Assembly (NCBI RefSeq): GCF_003326015.1
Contig: NZ_CP023860.1
Span: 1,488,001 to 1,552,000 of the forward strand
Source of the DNA: Candidatus Thioglobus sp. NP1
GTDB taxonomy: Bacteria > Pseudomonadota > Gammaproteobacteria > PS1 > Pseudothioglobaceae
Direction of reading: 5' to 3'
Length of the DNA: 64,000 nucleotides
The notes beneath the pieces were generated by a model, which saw only the letters and a program-made list of their open reading frames with translations, did not search any database and was not told the origin of the DNA. The position numbers and the translations under genes are program-made. Shown one piece after another: positions 1 through 8,638 of this stretch. Every line of letters begins with the position of its first letter. Position 1 is the first letter of the stretch.

Positions 1-662
1 AAAGAATGGCAGATGCGCCAACAACTTCTTTGGCGATGGTTTTTGATCCAGATGTTGTTTCTAAATTTGCTGACTGTGGCGTTCATTTACTTAACGCGCC
101 AACCGAAATAATTCCTGCTGCCTTAGCATATCTTGGAGAGGATCCTAGAAGTACTGACGCTGATGTGATTAAAAAAGCTGAAGAAGTTCTTATGAAGGTT
201 CGTCCTTATATTCAAAAATTCCATTCATCCCAATACATTGATGCACTTGCAAATGGTGATATTTGCTTAGTAGTTGGTTGGTCAGGTGATATCTTTATGG
301 CTCAATACGCAGCTTGGGATGCAGAAAATGATGTTGAAATCGTTTATGCAATTCCAGAAGAAGGTGCACTAATGTGGTTTGATCAATTAGCAGTTCCAAA
401 AGATGCTCCAAATGCAAGTAACGCGCATAAGTACATCAATTGGATTATGGATCCTGAGCAGATTGCAACAGCAACAAATTACGTTTGGTATGCTAATGGT
501 AACCTAGCGTCACAACCATTATTAGAAGAAGATCTGTTGAATGATCCAGCAGTTTATCCAACACCTGAGGTAATGGAGGGTTTATATATTAGCCCAACTT
601 ATGATTCAAAATCCCAAAGAGTGGTAACACGTACTTGGACTAAAATTACTACAGGTCAATAA
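1..662 (+). CDS. potF: Putrescine-binding periplasmic protein, C-terminal part (5' end outside window)
   Basis: This is the last ~220 residues of the solute-binding protein of a PotFGHI-type putrescine importer; the reading frame is open to the window edge, so the signal peptide and N-terminal lobe are missing. The text FHSSQYIDALANGDICLVVG followed by WSGD, the later WYANGN and the ending RTWTK all match the E. coli PotF pattern, and the family is about 370 aa. The role (periplasmic capture of putrescine, or possibly spermidine) rests on that similarity and on the potG, potH and potI homologues directly downstream. A hairpin separates it from potG, as expected for a binding protein made in excess over its membrane partners. 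Which polyamine is preferred cannot be told from this fragment. Confidence 0.9.
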   Translation, partial: RMADAPTTSLAMVFDPDVVSKFADCGVHLLNAPTEIIPAALAYLGEDPRSTDADVIKKAEEVLMKVRPYIQKFHSSQYIDALANGDICLVVGWSGDIFMAQYAAWDAENDVEIVYAIPEEGALMWFDQLAVPKDAPNASNAHKYINWIMDPEQIATATNYVWYANGNLASQPLLEEDLLNDPAVYPTPEVMEGLYISPTYDSKSQRVVTRTWTKITTGQ

Positions 663-674
663 TTCTTAATCCAC

Positions 675-716
675 ATAACCCTTCTTGATGCTTATCATCA
701 GGAAGGGTTATGTTTT
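675..716 (+). terminator. Intercistronic hairpin between potF and potG
   Basis: A 16-bp stem (675-690 with 696-711, one G-T wobble) closes a 5-base loop CTTAT and is followed by GTTTTA. It sits 12 bases after the potF stop and 18 bases before the potG start. It looks like a leaky intrinsic terminator or an mRNA 3'-end stabiliser; such hairpins commonly raise binding-protein expression over that of the rest of an ABC operon. The U-tract is short, so partial read-through is likely. Confidence 0.65.
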
Positions 717-733
717 ATTGCCTTTAAAAAAAT

Positions 734-1864
734 ATGTCAGAATCTACTTCATTCAGCCCATGGCTGGACCCAACTCAAGTACCTTATATTCAAATTCAAA
801 ATGTAACAAAGAAATTTGGAGAATTCACTGCTATAGATAATCTAACTTTAGATATCTATAAGAATGAGTTTTTTTCCTTATTAGGCCCATCTGGTTGTGG
901 AAAAACAACTCTACTTAGGATGCTAGCAGGTTTTGAGAAAATTACAAATGGTAAAATTCTTCTCGATGGAGAGGATATATCAGAAATACCTCCGCACCTA
1001 AGGCCTATCAATATGATGTTTCAGTCATATGCTCTTTTTCCTCATATGACTGTAGAAAAGAATATAGCCTTTGGACTCAAACAAGACAATCTGCCTACTA
1101 ATGAAATTGATCAAAGAGTTGAGGAGATGCTAGAGCTAGTTGAACTTACTGATTTTGCAAAACGTAAACCAAACCAACTCTCTGGAGGACAAAGTCAACG
1201 AGTAGCTCTTGCAAGAAGTCTAGCAAAACGTCCAAAACTATTACTTTTAGATGAGCCATTAGGAGCTCTAGATAAAAGACTAAGGGAGCAAACTCAATTT
1301 GAACTAATGGATATCCAAGAAAAATTAGAAGTTACTTTTGTTATTGTTACCCATGATCAAGAGGAGGCAATGACCGTTTCAAGCAGAATTGGTGTGATGG
1401 ATTCTGGAAACTTGGTTCAAGTTGCAACGCCTGCAGAAATCTATGAGGCACCCATTAATAAAGATGTTGCTGACTTTATAGGTGACGTTAATATATTAAA
1501 AGGAATCTATAAAGGACAAAATAAAATTGGTACTCAATTACTCTCTGAAGATTCAAATTCAATAGTATTTGCAACTCAAGAGGTTGGTGCTGAGATTGAA
1601 GATGAGATGTGGTTTGCTGTTAGACCTGAGAAACTTGAAATATCTAAAAATCCACCCTCAAATGATCATAATATATTGAAAGGAACTATTGAAGATATTG
1701 CTTATGGAGGAAGCTTTTCAACTTATCATGTTAAACTTGATAATGGTCGAATTCTTAAGGCAATTCGTGCAAATCGTGTGAGAACTAAAGAACATCATTT
1801 AACCTGGGAAGATGAAGTTTTTCTTCAGTGGGCACCCCATTCCGCAGTTGTTCTTCTTTCTTAG
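734..1864 (+). CDS. potG: Putrescine ABC transporter ATPase
   Basis: ATP-binding subunit that would drive polyamine import, acting on the cytoplasmic face. At 376 aa it has the family's usual length. Walker A GPSGCGKTT lies at residues 51-59, the Q-loop in MMFQSYALFPH near 94-104, the ABC signature LSGGQ at 149-153, Walker B LLLLDE at 169-174 and the H-loop in VTHDQEEAM near 204-212. The C-terminal ~110 residues form a TOBE-type regulatory domain (WFAVRPEKLEI). It lies between the binding protein and two permeases, with only 6 bases to potH. PotA (spermidine) is the close alternative; the PotF-type binding protein makes PotG the better name. Confidence 0.9.
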   Translation: MSESTSFSPWLDPTQVPYIQIQNVTKKFGEFTAIDNLTLDIYKNEFFSLLGPSGCGKTTLLRMLAGFEKITNGKILLDGEDISEIPPHLRPINMMFQSYALFPHMTVEKNIAFGLKQDNLPTNEIDQRVEEMLELVELTDFAKRKPNQLSGGQSQRVALARSLAKRPKLLLLDEPLGALDKRLREQTQFELMDIQEKLEVTFVIVTHDQEEAMTVSSRIGVMDSGNLVQVATPAEIYEAPINKDVADFIGDVNILKGIYKGQNKIGTQLLSEDSNSIVFATQEVGAEIEDEMWFAVRPEKLEISKNPPSNDHNILKGTIEDIAYGGSFSTYHVKLDNGRILKAIRANRVRTKEHHLTWEDEVFLQWAPHSAVVLLS

Positions 1865-1870
1865 TTTCTA

Positions 1871-2785
1871 GTGAATAATTCAAGAAAAAAATCTAACTAT
1901 TTTCAAAGCATATTTAATGGAAGAAATGCTGTAATCGCTATTCCATATATTTGGCTTTTATTGCTCTTTTTACTGCCTTTTATTTTTGTTCTCAAGATTA
2001 GTCTTGCTGAGCCAATTATGGCAATACCACCATACACCTCTCTACTTAAGTGGAGTGACTCATGGTTACCTTCAATTGCTGCAAGTCTTGATAGCTACTT
2101 ATTTCTTTTTAGTGATTCTTTATATATCAAAGCTTATCTTTCAAGTTTAAAAATAGCTATTATTTCTACAATACTGACCTTAATAATAGGCTATTCAATT
2201 GCTTACAGCGTAGCAAGAGCTCCAACCCGATGGAGAGGCATATTATTAATGCTTGTAATCCTTCCTTTTTGGACTTCTTTCCTAATAAGAGTTTATGCAT
2301 GGATTGGTATATTAAAAACAGAAGGATTGCTAAATTTAGCTTTAATGAGTATTGGCATTATTGATAAACCGTTAATGATAATGAATACAGATCTTGCAGT
2401 CTATATTGGTATTGTCTACTCTTATCTCCCTTTCATGATTTTACCTCTTTATGCAAATCTTGAAAAGATGGATATGAGTTTATTGGAGGCTGCTGCTGAT
2501 TTGGGTTGTAGGCCTTTTAAAACTTTTTGGACAGTTACAGTTCCTCTCTCAATTCCTGGAATTTTAGCTGGCTGTTTCTTAGTTTTTATTCCGGTAATGG
2601 GTGAGTTTGTTATACCAGATCTGTTGGGTGGATCTGATACATTAATGATAGGAAAGGTCCTTTGGACAGAATTTTTCTATAATCGTGACTGGCCTGTTGC
2701 TTCTGCAGTAGCAATAATCCTTCTTGCCCTTCTAGTCGTTCCAATAATGCTTTATCAAAAATCACAAGAGAGGGCAATCTCATGA
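1871..2785 (+). CDS. potH: Putrescine ABC transporter permease 1
   Basis: First inner-membrane permease of the polyamine importer, 304 aa with about six hydrophobic segments, beginning with PYIWLLLLFLLPFIFVLKISL near residue 25. The EAA loop that docks on the ATPase is visible as EAAADLGCRPFKTFWTVTVP near residue 210. The start is GTG six bases after the potG stop, with no good Shine-Dalgarno sequence, which suggests translational coupling. The last four bases overlap the potI start (ATGA). PotB is the corresponding spermidine paralogue; operon context favours PotH. Confidence 0.88.
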   Translation: MNNSRKKSNYFQSIFNGRNAVIAIPYIWLLLLFLLPFIFVLKISLAEPIMAIPPYTSLLKWSDSWLPSIAASLDSYLFLFSDSLYIKAYLSSLKIAIISTILTLIIGYSIAYSVARAPTRWRGILLMLVILPFWTSFLIRVYAWIGILKTEGLLNLALMSIGIIDKPLMIMNTDLAVYIGIVYSYLPFMILPLYANLEKMDMSLLEAAADLGCRPFKTFWTVTVPLSIPGILAGCFLVFIPVMGEFVIPDLLGGSDTLMIGKVLWTEFFYNRDWPVASAVAIILLALLVVPIMLYQKSQERAIS

Positions 2786-3582
2786 AAAAGTTTGGTAACT
2801 TCAACCTCTTTGCTTTAATCGTTGGATTCTCATTTTTATATATCCCTATTATCTTGCTTATATTATTTAGCTTCAATGAGTCTAGATTAGTAACAGTTTG
2901 GGGAGGTTTTTCCACAAAATGGTATGGTGAACTCATGCAAAATCAAGGCATCAAAGATGCAGCATGGGTAACTATAAAGGTCGCCTTTGTATCTTCGACT
3001 ATCGCAACAATTTTAGGAACAATTGCTGGACTAGTGATGACTCGTTTTGGAAACTTTAGAGGTAGAACTCTTTTTTCAGGAATGATCTATGCACCTATGG
3101 TAATGCCAGAAGTTATTATTGGACTCTCAACCTTACTTATGTTTGTAGCACTTGCTATTGATCGCGGAGTTTTTACAGTAACTCTAGCTCATATAACTTT
3201 TTCGATGTGCTATGTTGCAGTGGTTATTCAATCTAGAATGTCCAGTTATGATGATAGCATCACTGAGGCTGCTCTTGACTTGGGTTGCACCCCTTTTAGG
3301 ACATTTATATTAATCACTCTACCTATTATTCTTCCTGCAGTGATTGCTGGTTGGTTACTATCCTTCACCTTATCACTTGATGATTTAGTCATTGCAAGCT
3401 TTACATCTGGACCAGGATCAACCACCCTACCAATGAAGATATATTCAATGGTTAGACTTGGAGTGACCCCTGAAATAAATGCAGTCTCAACTATATTGGT
3501 TGGAGTAGTTACCCTTGGTGTTGTTAGTGCTTCATTAATTGGCAGAAGACAAAAAAACCTAGTCAAAGTATCCCAAACTTAA
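2782..3582 (+). CDS. potI: Putrescine ABC transporter permease 2
   Basis: Second permease of the polyamine importer, 266 aa, with six predicted membrane spans starting with FALIVGFSFLYIPIILLILF. Its EAA motif is EAALDLGCTPFRTFILITLP near residue 161. The motif SFTLSLDDLVIASFTSGPG is characteristic of PotI/PotC-type subunits. It starts inside the last codons of potH (ATGA overlap), so the two permeases are probably made in equal amounts and pair as a heterodimer. It ends the transporter operon; gabD follows after 67 bases with its own likely promoter. Confidence 0.88.
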   Translation: MKKFGNFNLFALIVGFSFLYIPIILLILFSFNESRLVTVWGGFSTKWYGELMQNQGIKDAAWVTIKVAFVSSTIATILGTIAGLVMTRFGNFRGRTLFSGMIYAPMVMPEVIIGLSTLLMFVALAIDRGVFTVTLAHITFSMCYVAVVIQSRMSSYDDSITEAALDLGCTPFRTFILITLPIILPAVIAGWLLSFTLSLDDLVIASFTSGPGSTTLPMKIYSMVRLGVTPEINAVSTILVGVVTLGVVSASLIGRRQKNLVKVSQT

Positions 3583-3612
3583 AAGACATAATATTTATTA
3601 CACTATTATAAT
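3583..3612 (+). promoter_or_regulatory. Probable gabD promoter
   Basis: A perfect -10 TATAAT at 3607-3612 is preceded after 18 bases by AAGACA at 3583-3588 (4/6 to TTGACA). The predicted start near 3619 leaves a ~30-base leader to the gabD ATG. AT-rich sequence makes chance matches common, so this is only a reasonable candidate. Confidence 0.4.
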
Positions 3613-3649
3613 TAGCACCTTTAATATCAATTATTAATAAGGGTAAGTT

Positions 3650-5104
3650 ATGCTGAAAAATTTAAATCTTCTTAAAACTCATGGTTATATTAATGGACAG
3701 TGGGTTGGAGATAACGTTAAATCACGCTTTGATGTCACTAATGCCTATACAAATGAAGTTATTAGTACACTACCTGATATGGGTAAAAAAGAAACTGATG
3801 AGGCTATTTTAGCAGCAAATGCTGCCTGGCCAGAATGGCGCAGTCGAACTGCTAAAGAAAGAGCTGCTATCTTAAAGAAATGGTTTGATTTAATAATGTC
3901 TAACCAAGAAGATTTAGCAATGTTAATGACAGCAGAACAGGGAAAGCCACTAGCTGAAGCTAGAGGTGAAGTTGGTTATGGTGCTTCTTTTATTGAATGG
4001 TTTGCTGAAGAGGGTAAGAGGACTTATGGTGACGTAATCCCGACTCCTGCAAATGATAGGAGAATACTTGTAATAAAACAACCTATTGGTGTTGTTGCTT
4101 CAATAACACCATGGAACTTCCCAATTGCTATGATCACAAGAAAGTGTGCTCCAGCTCTTGCTGCTGGATGTCCAGTTGTTATTAAACCTGCAGCAGAAAC
4201 CCCTTTGTCTGCTTTAGCAATTGCTGAACTTGCCGATCAAGCAGGTATACCAAAAGGAATTATTAATGTAATTGTAGGAACAAATTCTAGTGAAATTGGT
4301 TTAGCATTAACGGATAGTAAAATTGTTCGAAAACTTTCATTTACTGGATCAACAGCAGTTGGAAAAATTTTGACTCGCAATTGTGCCGATACAATGAAAA
4401 AAGTTTCAATGGAGCTTGGAGGGAATGCTCCGTTTATAGTTTTTGATGATGCTGATATAGATGCAGCAGTTGCAGGAGCAATGATATCAAAATTTAGAAA
4501 TACAGGGCAAACCTGCGTTTGTACTAATCGTTTTCTAGTTCAAGAAGGAATTTATGAAGAGTTTGTAAAACGACTTGCTGATGCTGTCAAAACATTAAAT
4601 GTTGGGAATGGAATGGATGAAGGAGTTAATCAGGGACCTTTAATAAGTTTAAAAGCGCTTGATAAAGTTAAGGATCACTTATCAGATGCAGTTGATCGAG
4701 GTGCTGTAATTGTTGCAGGAGGAAAGCCTCATCAAAATGGTGGAACAATGTTTGAGCCAACTGTTGTTAGTAATGTCGATAGCTCAATGAAAATTGCATC
4801 AGAAGAAACATTTGGACCACTTGCCCCTATTTTTAAGTTTTCAACAGAGCAGGAGGCTATTGATATGGCAAATGATACTGAGTTTGGGCTTGCATCTTAT
4901 TTCTTTACAAACGATATTAATAGAATATGGAGAGTTTCAGAAGCACTTGAATATGGCATGGTTGGTGTTAATGAAGGTGTAATCTCTAACGAAGTTGCTC
5001 CATTTGGAGGTATTAAAGAATCAGGCTTAGGAAGAGAGGGCTCTCATTATGGAATTGATGACTTCCTTGAATTAAAATATATTTGCATGGGTGGCTTGAA
5101 ATAA
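3650..5104 (+). CDS. gabD: Succinate-semialdehyde dehydrogenase (NAD(P)+)
   Basis: Oxidises succinate semialdehyde to succinate, the last step of GABA and putrescine breakdown. The 484-aa protein follows E. coli GabD almost end to end (ITPWNFPIAMITRK, KLSFTGSTAVGK, ELGGNAPFIVFDDADID, FRNTGQTCVCTNR, NEVAPFGGIKESGLGREGS). The general-base Glu is residue 255 and the catalytic Cys residue 289; the second cysteine of the CVC pair, used for redox control in GabD, is present as well. It follows the putrescine importer, which suggests imported polyamine is routed to the TCA cycle; the aminotransferase steps are not in this window. Other aldehyde dehydrogenases (glutarate semialdehyde, for instance) cannot be excluded as secondary activities. 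Confidence 0.9.
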   Translation: MLKNLNLLKTHGYINGQWVGDNVKSRFDVTNAYTNEVISTLPDMGKKETDEAILAANAAWPEWRSRTAKERAAILKKWFDLIMSNQEDLAMLMTAEQGKPLAEARGEVGYGASFIEWFAEEGKRTYGDVIPTPANDRRILVIKQPIGVVASITPWNFPIAMITRKCAPALAAGCPVVIKPAAETPLSALAIAELADQAGIPKGIINVIVGTNSSEIGLALTDSKIVRKLSFTGSTAVGKILTRNCADTMKKVSMELGGNAPFIVFDDADIDAAVAGAMISKFRNTGQTCVCTNRFLVQEGIYEEFVKRLADAVKTLNVGNGMDEGVNQGPLISLKALDKVKDHLSDAVDRGAVIVAGGKPHQNGGTMFEPTVVSNVDSSMKIASEETFGPLAPIFKFSTEQEAIDMANDTEFGLASYFFTNDINRIWRVSEALEYGMVGVNEGVISNEVAPFGGIKESGLGREGSHYGIDDFLELKYICMGGLK

Positions 5105-5162
5105 ATTTTTTTTCTGTAGTTAATATAACTTATTAAACCTAAAACATTTTAAAAATGATTTC

Positions 5163-5197
5163 TATTGCGTCATTTCACTGATTGGTATAATGACGCA
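5163..5197 (+). promoter_or_regulatory. hom promoter with overlapping inverted repeat
   Basis: A perfect -10 hexamer TATAAT lies at 5186-5191. A perfect 9-bp inverted repeat, TGCGTCATT (5166-5174) and AATGACGCA (5189-5197) with a 14-base gap, brackets the -35/-10 spacer and overlaps the -10. The -35 is poor (TATTGC at 5163-5168, 17-base spacer). The geometry is what an operator for a dimeric repressor would look like; the regulator is unknown. Confidence 0.5.
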
Positions 5198-5218
5198 TTC
5201 GATTTTATAAAAAAAATA

Positions 5219-6496
5219 ATGAAAGTTGGAATTCTTGGACTAGGCACTGTTGGTGGTGGTGTAGTAAATGTCTTACAAAAAAATAGTGAATCTATTCAAA
5301 GACGAACTGGAGTTAAAATAGAGCTTGTAATTGCTGGTGTTCGAAATAAAACAAAAAAACGTATTTGTGATACTTCAGATATCAAACTAACTGAGGATCC
5401 ATTTGAAGTTGTTAATCATCCTGATATTGATGTAGTCCTTGAACTTATAGGGGGTTTTGGCCTTGCTAAGGAACTAATTGAGACTGCTATAAACAATGGT
5501 AAACACATCATTACTGCCAATAAAGCACTTATTGGAAATCATGGTAATGAATTAATTAAACTTGCAAACAAGAAAGAAGTACGCTTTTTATTTGAAGCTT
5601 CTGTGGCTGGAGGAATTCCAATTATTAAAGCTTTGGAGCAAGGTCTCAGTGCTAATAATATTGAATCAGTTGCTGGAATAATTAATGGAACTGGTAACTT
5701 TATCCTAACTGATATGAAGGAAAAGGGTAGAGACTTTGATGATGTCCTAAAAGAAGCTCAAGCACTTGGTTACGCTGAAGAGGATCCTACATTTGACATT
5801 GAAGGAATTGATGCTGCTCATAAACTTTCAATTTTAGCTGCAATTGCCTTTGGAACTAAAATTCAGTTTGATAAAGTTTATACAAAAGGGATCAGTGACA
5901 TTACGACTGAAGATATCCTTCATGCTACCGAGTTAGGATATACAATTAAACATTTAGGTATTGCCAAAAGAGTTGAAAATGGAATTGAGCTTCGCGTTCA
6001 CCCTACTCTAGTTTCTAATAAACAATTGATTGCGCAAGTTGATGGGGTCATGAATGCTGTGATGGTAAAAAGTGATGCTCTCGGGACTAGCCTATATTAT
6101 GGTCCTGGTGCTGGTGATGAAGCTACTGCTTCTGCAGTTATTGCTGATCTTAATGACATTATTAATAATCAAACCAGTAATCATACTTTAGGATGGAAAT
6201 CTCAGCAAAAAATTAATGTTATTGATAATGACTCAATAAATAGTGAATTCTTTTTAAGGCTTTTAGTTTCTGATGTAAAGGGAGTTCTTTCAAAAGTAAC
6301 TGGAATTTTTAATGACCATAATGTCAGTATTGAAGCACTTATTCAAAAACAAGTGGATGAGAATAAAAATGCCCATATTGCCATAACAACAGATCGAGTA
6401 AGTACTAAAACAGTTATGAGTATCAAAGCTGCAATAGAGGCAAGAGAGTTTAATCAAGCAGATGTTCAAATTATTCATATTGAATTACTAGACTAA
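5219..6496 (+). CDS. hom: Homoserine dehydrogenase
   Basis: Reduces aspartate semialdehyde to homoserine, the branch point to threonine and methionine. The chosen ATG (5219) gives 425 aa and puts the Rossmann motif GILGLGTVGGG at residues 4-14; an upstream in-frame TTG at 5165 would place the promoter's -10 within the gene and is rejected. The central catalytic region shows NKALIGNHG, EASVAGGIPIIKALEQGL and GIINGTGNFIL. A C-terminal ACT domain (EFFLRLLVSDVKGVLSKVTG onward, from about residue 340) indicates allosteric control, normally by threonine. It is monofunctional, without a fused aspartokinase. thrC follows after 16 bases, so the two are co-transcribed. Confidence 0.92.
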   Translation: MKVGILGLGTVGGGVVNVLQKNSESIQRRTGVKIELVIAGVRNKTKKRICDTSDIKLTEDPFEVVNHPDIDVVLELIGGFGLAKELIETAINNGKHIITANKALIGNHGNELIKLANKKEVRFLFEASVAGGIPIIKALEQGLSANNIESVAGIINGTGNFILTDMKEKGRDFDDVLKEAQALGYAEEDPTFDIEGIDAAHKLSILAAIAFGTKIQFDKVYTKGISDITTEDILHATELGYTIKHLGIAKRVENGIELRVHPTLVSNKQLIAQVDGVMNAVMVKSDALGTSLYYGPGAGDEATASAVIADLNDIINNQTSNHTLGWKSQQKINVIDNDSINSEFFLRLLVSDVKGVLSKVTGIFNDHNVSIEALIQKQVDENKNAHIAITTDRVSTKTVMSIKAAIEAREFNQADVQIIHIELLD

Positions 6497-6512
6497 ATTT
6501 AAAAAAATTAAT

Positions 6513-7580
6513 ATGAGATATACAGGCCTAATTGAAAAATATAGAGATACACTTCCTGTGAGTGATAAAACTCGCATTATTAGTCTTGGTGAAGGCAATA
6601 CCCCGCTAATAAGATTAGAAAACATCCCATGCAAAATGGGTACGCAAGTAAAACTTTATATTAAATATGAAGGGCTTAATCCTACAGGCTCTTTCAAAGA
6701 TCGTGGAATGACAATGGCGGTTACAAAAGCCTTTGAAAGTGGCTCTAAAGCAATTATTTGTGCATCTACAGGAAACACATCAGCTGCTGCAGCTGCATAT
6801 GCAGCTAGGGCGGGAATTAAAGCATTTGTAGTTATCCCAGAAGGCAAAATTGCCTTGGGGAAACTTGCTCAAGCAATGATTCATGGCTCTACTATCATTC
6901 AAATTAAGGGTAACTTTGATGATGGAATGCAGCTCGTCAAAGAAGTAGCTGACTTTGCTCCAGTTTCAATTGTTAATTCAATTAATCCGTTTAGACTTCA
7001 AGGACAGAAAACAGCTGCTTTTGAAATTATTGAAGAGTTAGGTCATGCACCAGACTATCATTGCCTACCAGTTGGTAATGCTGGAAATATTACAGCTCAT
7101 TGGATGGGATACACTGAATATCATGAGGCAGGTAAGTCAAAATCAACACCTATTATGCTTGGCTATCAAGCTGCAGGTGCTGCTCCTTTTGTTAGTGGTT
7201 CTCGAGTTAAAAAACCCGAAACAATTGCAACTGCAATTAGAATTGGTAATCCTCAAAGTTGGGATCAAGCATTAAAACTTAGTAAAGATTCAAATGGCTG
7301 GTTTGATAGTTTTTCAGATAAAGAAATTTTAGCAACTCAAAAAATGCTTACCGAACAAGAAGGTATTTTTTGTGAGCCAGCTTCAGCAATTTCAGTGGCA
7401 GGTGCTTTAAGAGATATAAAATCAGGAAAGATACCTGATGGCTCTAGTGTTGTATGCACTCTAACTGGGCATGGACTGAAAGATCCAGATACAGCTATCG
7501 CTCAATGTGATCAGAGTGCTATGATTAATATTAACCCAACATTGGATGAAGTTAAAAAAGCCATATTAGATAATATGTAG
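6513..7580 (+). CDS. thrC: Threonine synthase
   Basis: PLP enzyme converting O-phosphohomoserine to threonine. At 355 aa it belongs to the short, Mycobacterium/Thermus-like class rather than the ~430-aa E. coli class. The PLP lysine is Lys62 in NPTGSFKDRGM, the phosphate-binding loop is ASTGNTSAAAAAYAARAG, and PVGNAGNITAHWMGY is also conserved. It is the second gene of the hom-thrC unit; no homoserine kinase (thrB) lies between or beside them, so the phosphohomoserine must come from a gene elsewhere. Threonine dehydratase shares the fold, but the LGEGNTPLI start is typical of threonine synthase. Confidence 0.9.
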   Translation: MRYTGLIEKYRDTLPVSDKTRIISLGEGNTPLIRLENIPCKMGTQVKLYIKYEGLNPTGSFKDRGMTMAVTKAFESGSKAIICASTGNTSAAAAAYAARAGIKAFVVIPEGKIALGKLAQAMIHGSTIIQIKGNFDDGMQLVKEVADFAPVSIVNSINPFRLQGQKTAAFEIIEELGHAPDYHCLPVGNAGNITAHWMGYTEYHEAGKSKSTPIMLGYQAAGAAPFVSGSRVKKPETIATAIRIGNPQSWDQALKLSKDSNGWFDSFSDKEILATQKMLTEQEGIFCEPASAISVAGALRDIKSGKIPDGSSVVCTLTGHGLKDPDTAIAQCDQSAMININPTLDEVKKAILDNM

Positions 7581-7619
7581 TTCTAGTTGGCTCTAAGTTT
7601 AATAAAAAACTATCTATTT

Positions 7620-8528
7620 ATGAGCAAGCAGAACTATAAAACTATTGAACTATGTGTTGGTAATACTCCATTAGTTCGTCTTCAACGTTTAAACCCAAAT
7701 CCTTCAAATATTATTCTTGGAAAACTTGAGGGTAATAATCCGGCTGGCTCTGTAAAAGATCGTGCTGCTCTTAAAATGATTTCAGAAGCAGAGATTAGAG
7801 GTGAAATTAATCCAGGTGATACCTTAATAGAAGCAACCAGTGGTAATACAGGTATTGCCCTCGCTATGGTTGCAGCAATAAAGGGCTACAAGATGATTCT
7901 TGTAATGCAAGAAAATCTCTCTCAGGAACGAAAAGATGCAATGACTGCTTATGGTGCTGAATTAATTTTAGTTTCTAAAAAGCAAGGTATGGAAGGTGCT
8001 CGTGATCTTGTAAATCAAATGAGTGCCCAAGGAAAAGGATTCCAACTTAATCAGTTTGCTAATGTGGATAACCCAAAAGCGCATATTATTTCTACCGCCA
8101 AAGAGATTTGGAAAGATACTAATGGTGAAGTAAGTCATTTTGTAAGCTCAATGGGAACTACAGGAACTATTATGGGAGTATCAAGTTATCTTAAAGAAAA
8201 AAATCCAGCAATACAAATTATTGGAATTCAGCCTGATAAAGACTCCCATATTCCTGGGATTCGACGCTGGCCTAAAGATTATCTTCCAACTATTTTTGAT
8301 TCATCAAAGGTCGATAGAATAATGGATATTTCGCAGATAGAAGCTGAAAGAACAACAAGAGAATTAGCTACTAAAGAGGGTATTTTTTGTGGTGTATCTG
8401 CTGGAGGAGCTGTTGCCTCTGCGATTGAACTTTCAAAAGAAGTTGAAAATGCCACGATTGTTACAATTATCTGTGATCGAGGAGATCGTTACCTTTCAAC
8501 AGGTATTTTTAAAGACTCGAACCTTTAA
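7620..8528 (+). CDS. cysM: Cysteine synthase B (O-acetylserine sulfhydrylase)
   Basis: Makes cysteine from O-acetylserine (or O-phosphoserine/thiosulfate) and sulfide, with PLP. The ATG at 7620 gives 302 aa, the CysM length. Conserved blocks are GNTPLVRLQRL, LEGNNPAGSVKDRAA with the PLP Lys46, EATSGNTGIALAM, VSSMGTTGTIMGVS, IPGIRRWPKDYLP and CDRGDRYLSTGIF. The IPGIRRWP block separates CysM from CysK. It lies 39 bases after thrC and may share its transcript, giving a three-gene amino-acid unit. An in-frame TTG at 7587 would add 11 non-conserved residues and is not favoured. Confidence 0.9.
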   Translation: MSKQNYKTIELCVGNTPLVRLQRLNPNPSNIILGKLEGNNPAGSVKDRAALKMISEAEIRGEINPGDTLIEATSGNTGIALAMVAAIKGYKMILVMQENLSQERKDAMTAYGAELILVSKKQGMEGARDLVNQMSAQGKGFQLNQFANVDNPKAHIISTAKEIWKDTNGEVSHFVSSMGTTGTIMGVSSYLKEKNPAIQIIGIQPDKDSHIPGIRRWPKDYLPTIFDSSKVDRIMDISQIEAERTTRELATKEGIFCGVSAGGAVASAIELSKEVENATIVTIICDRGDRYLSTGIFKDSNL

Positions 8529-8638
8529 ATATTAGTAATTTTCATCTTATTTAATCAATGATTTTCTAGTAAATTTAGGCTAAAAATATGTGTACAATTG
8601 TAATTTCATAAATTCTTAAACACATAAAGGAGAGATAA

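Noticed and set aside
5165-5218. TTG start extending hom by 18 residues
   Set aside because: The added residues are not conserved and the stretch contains the -10 element and inverted repeat.
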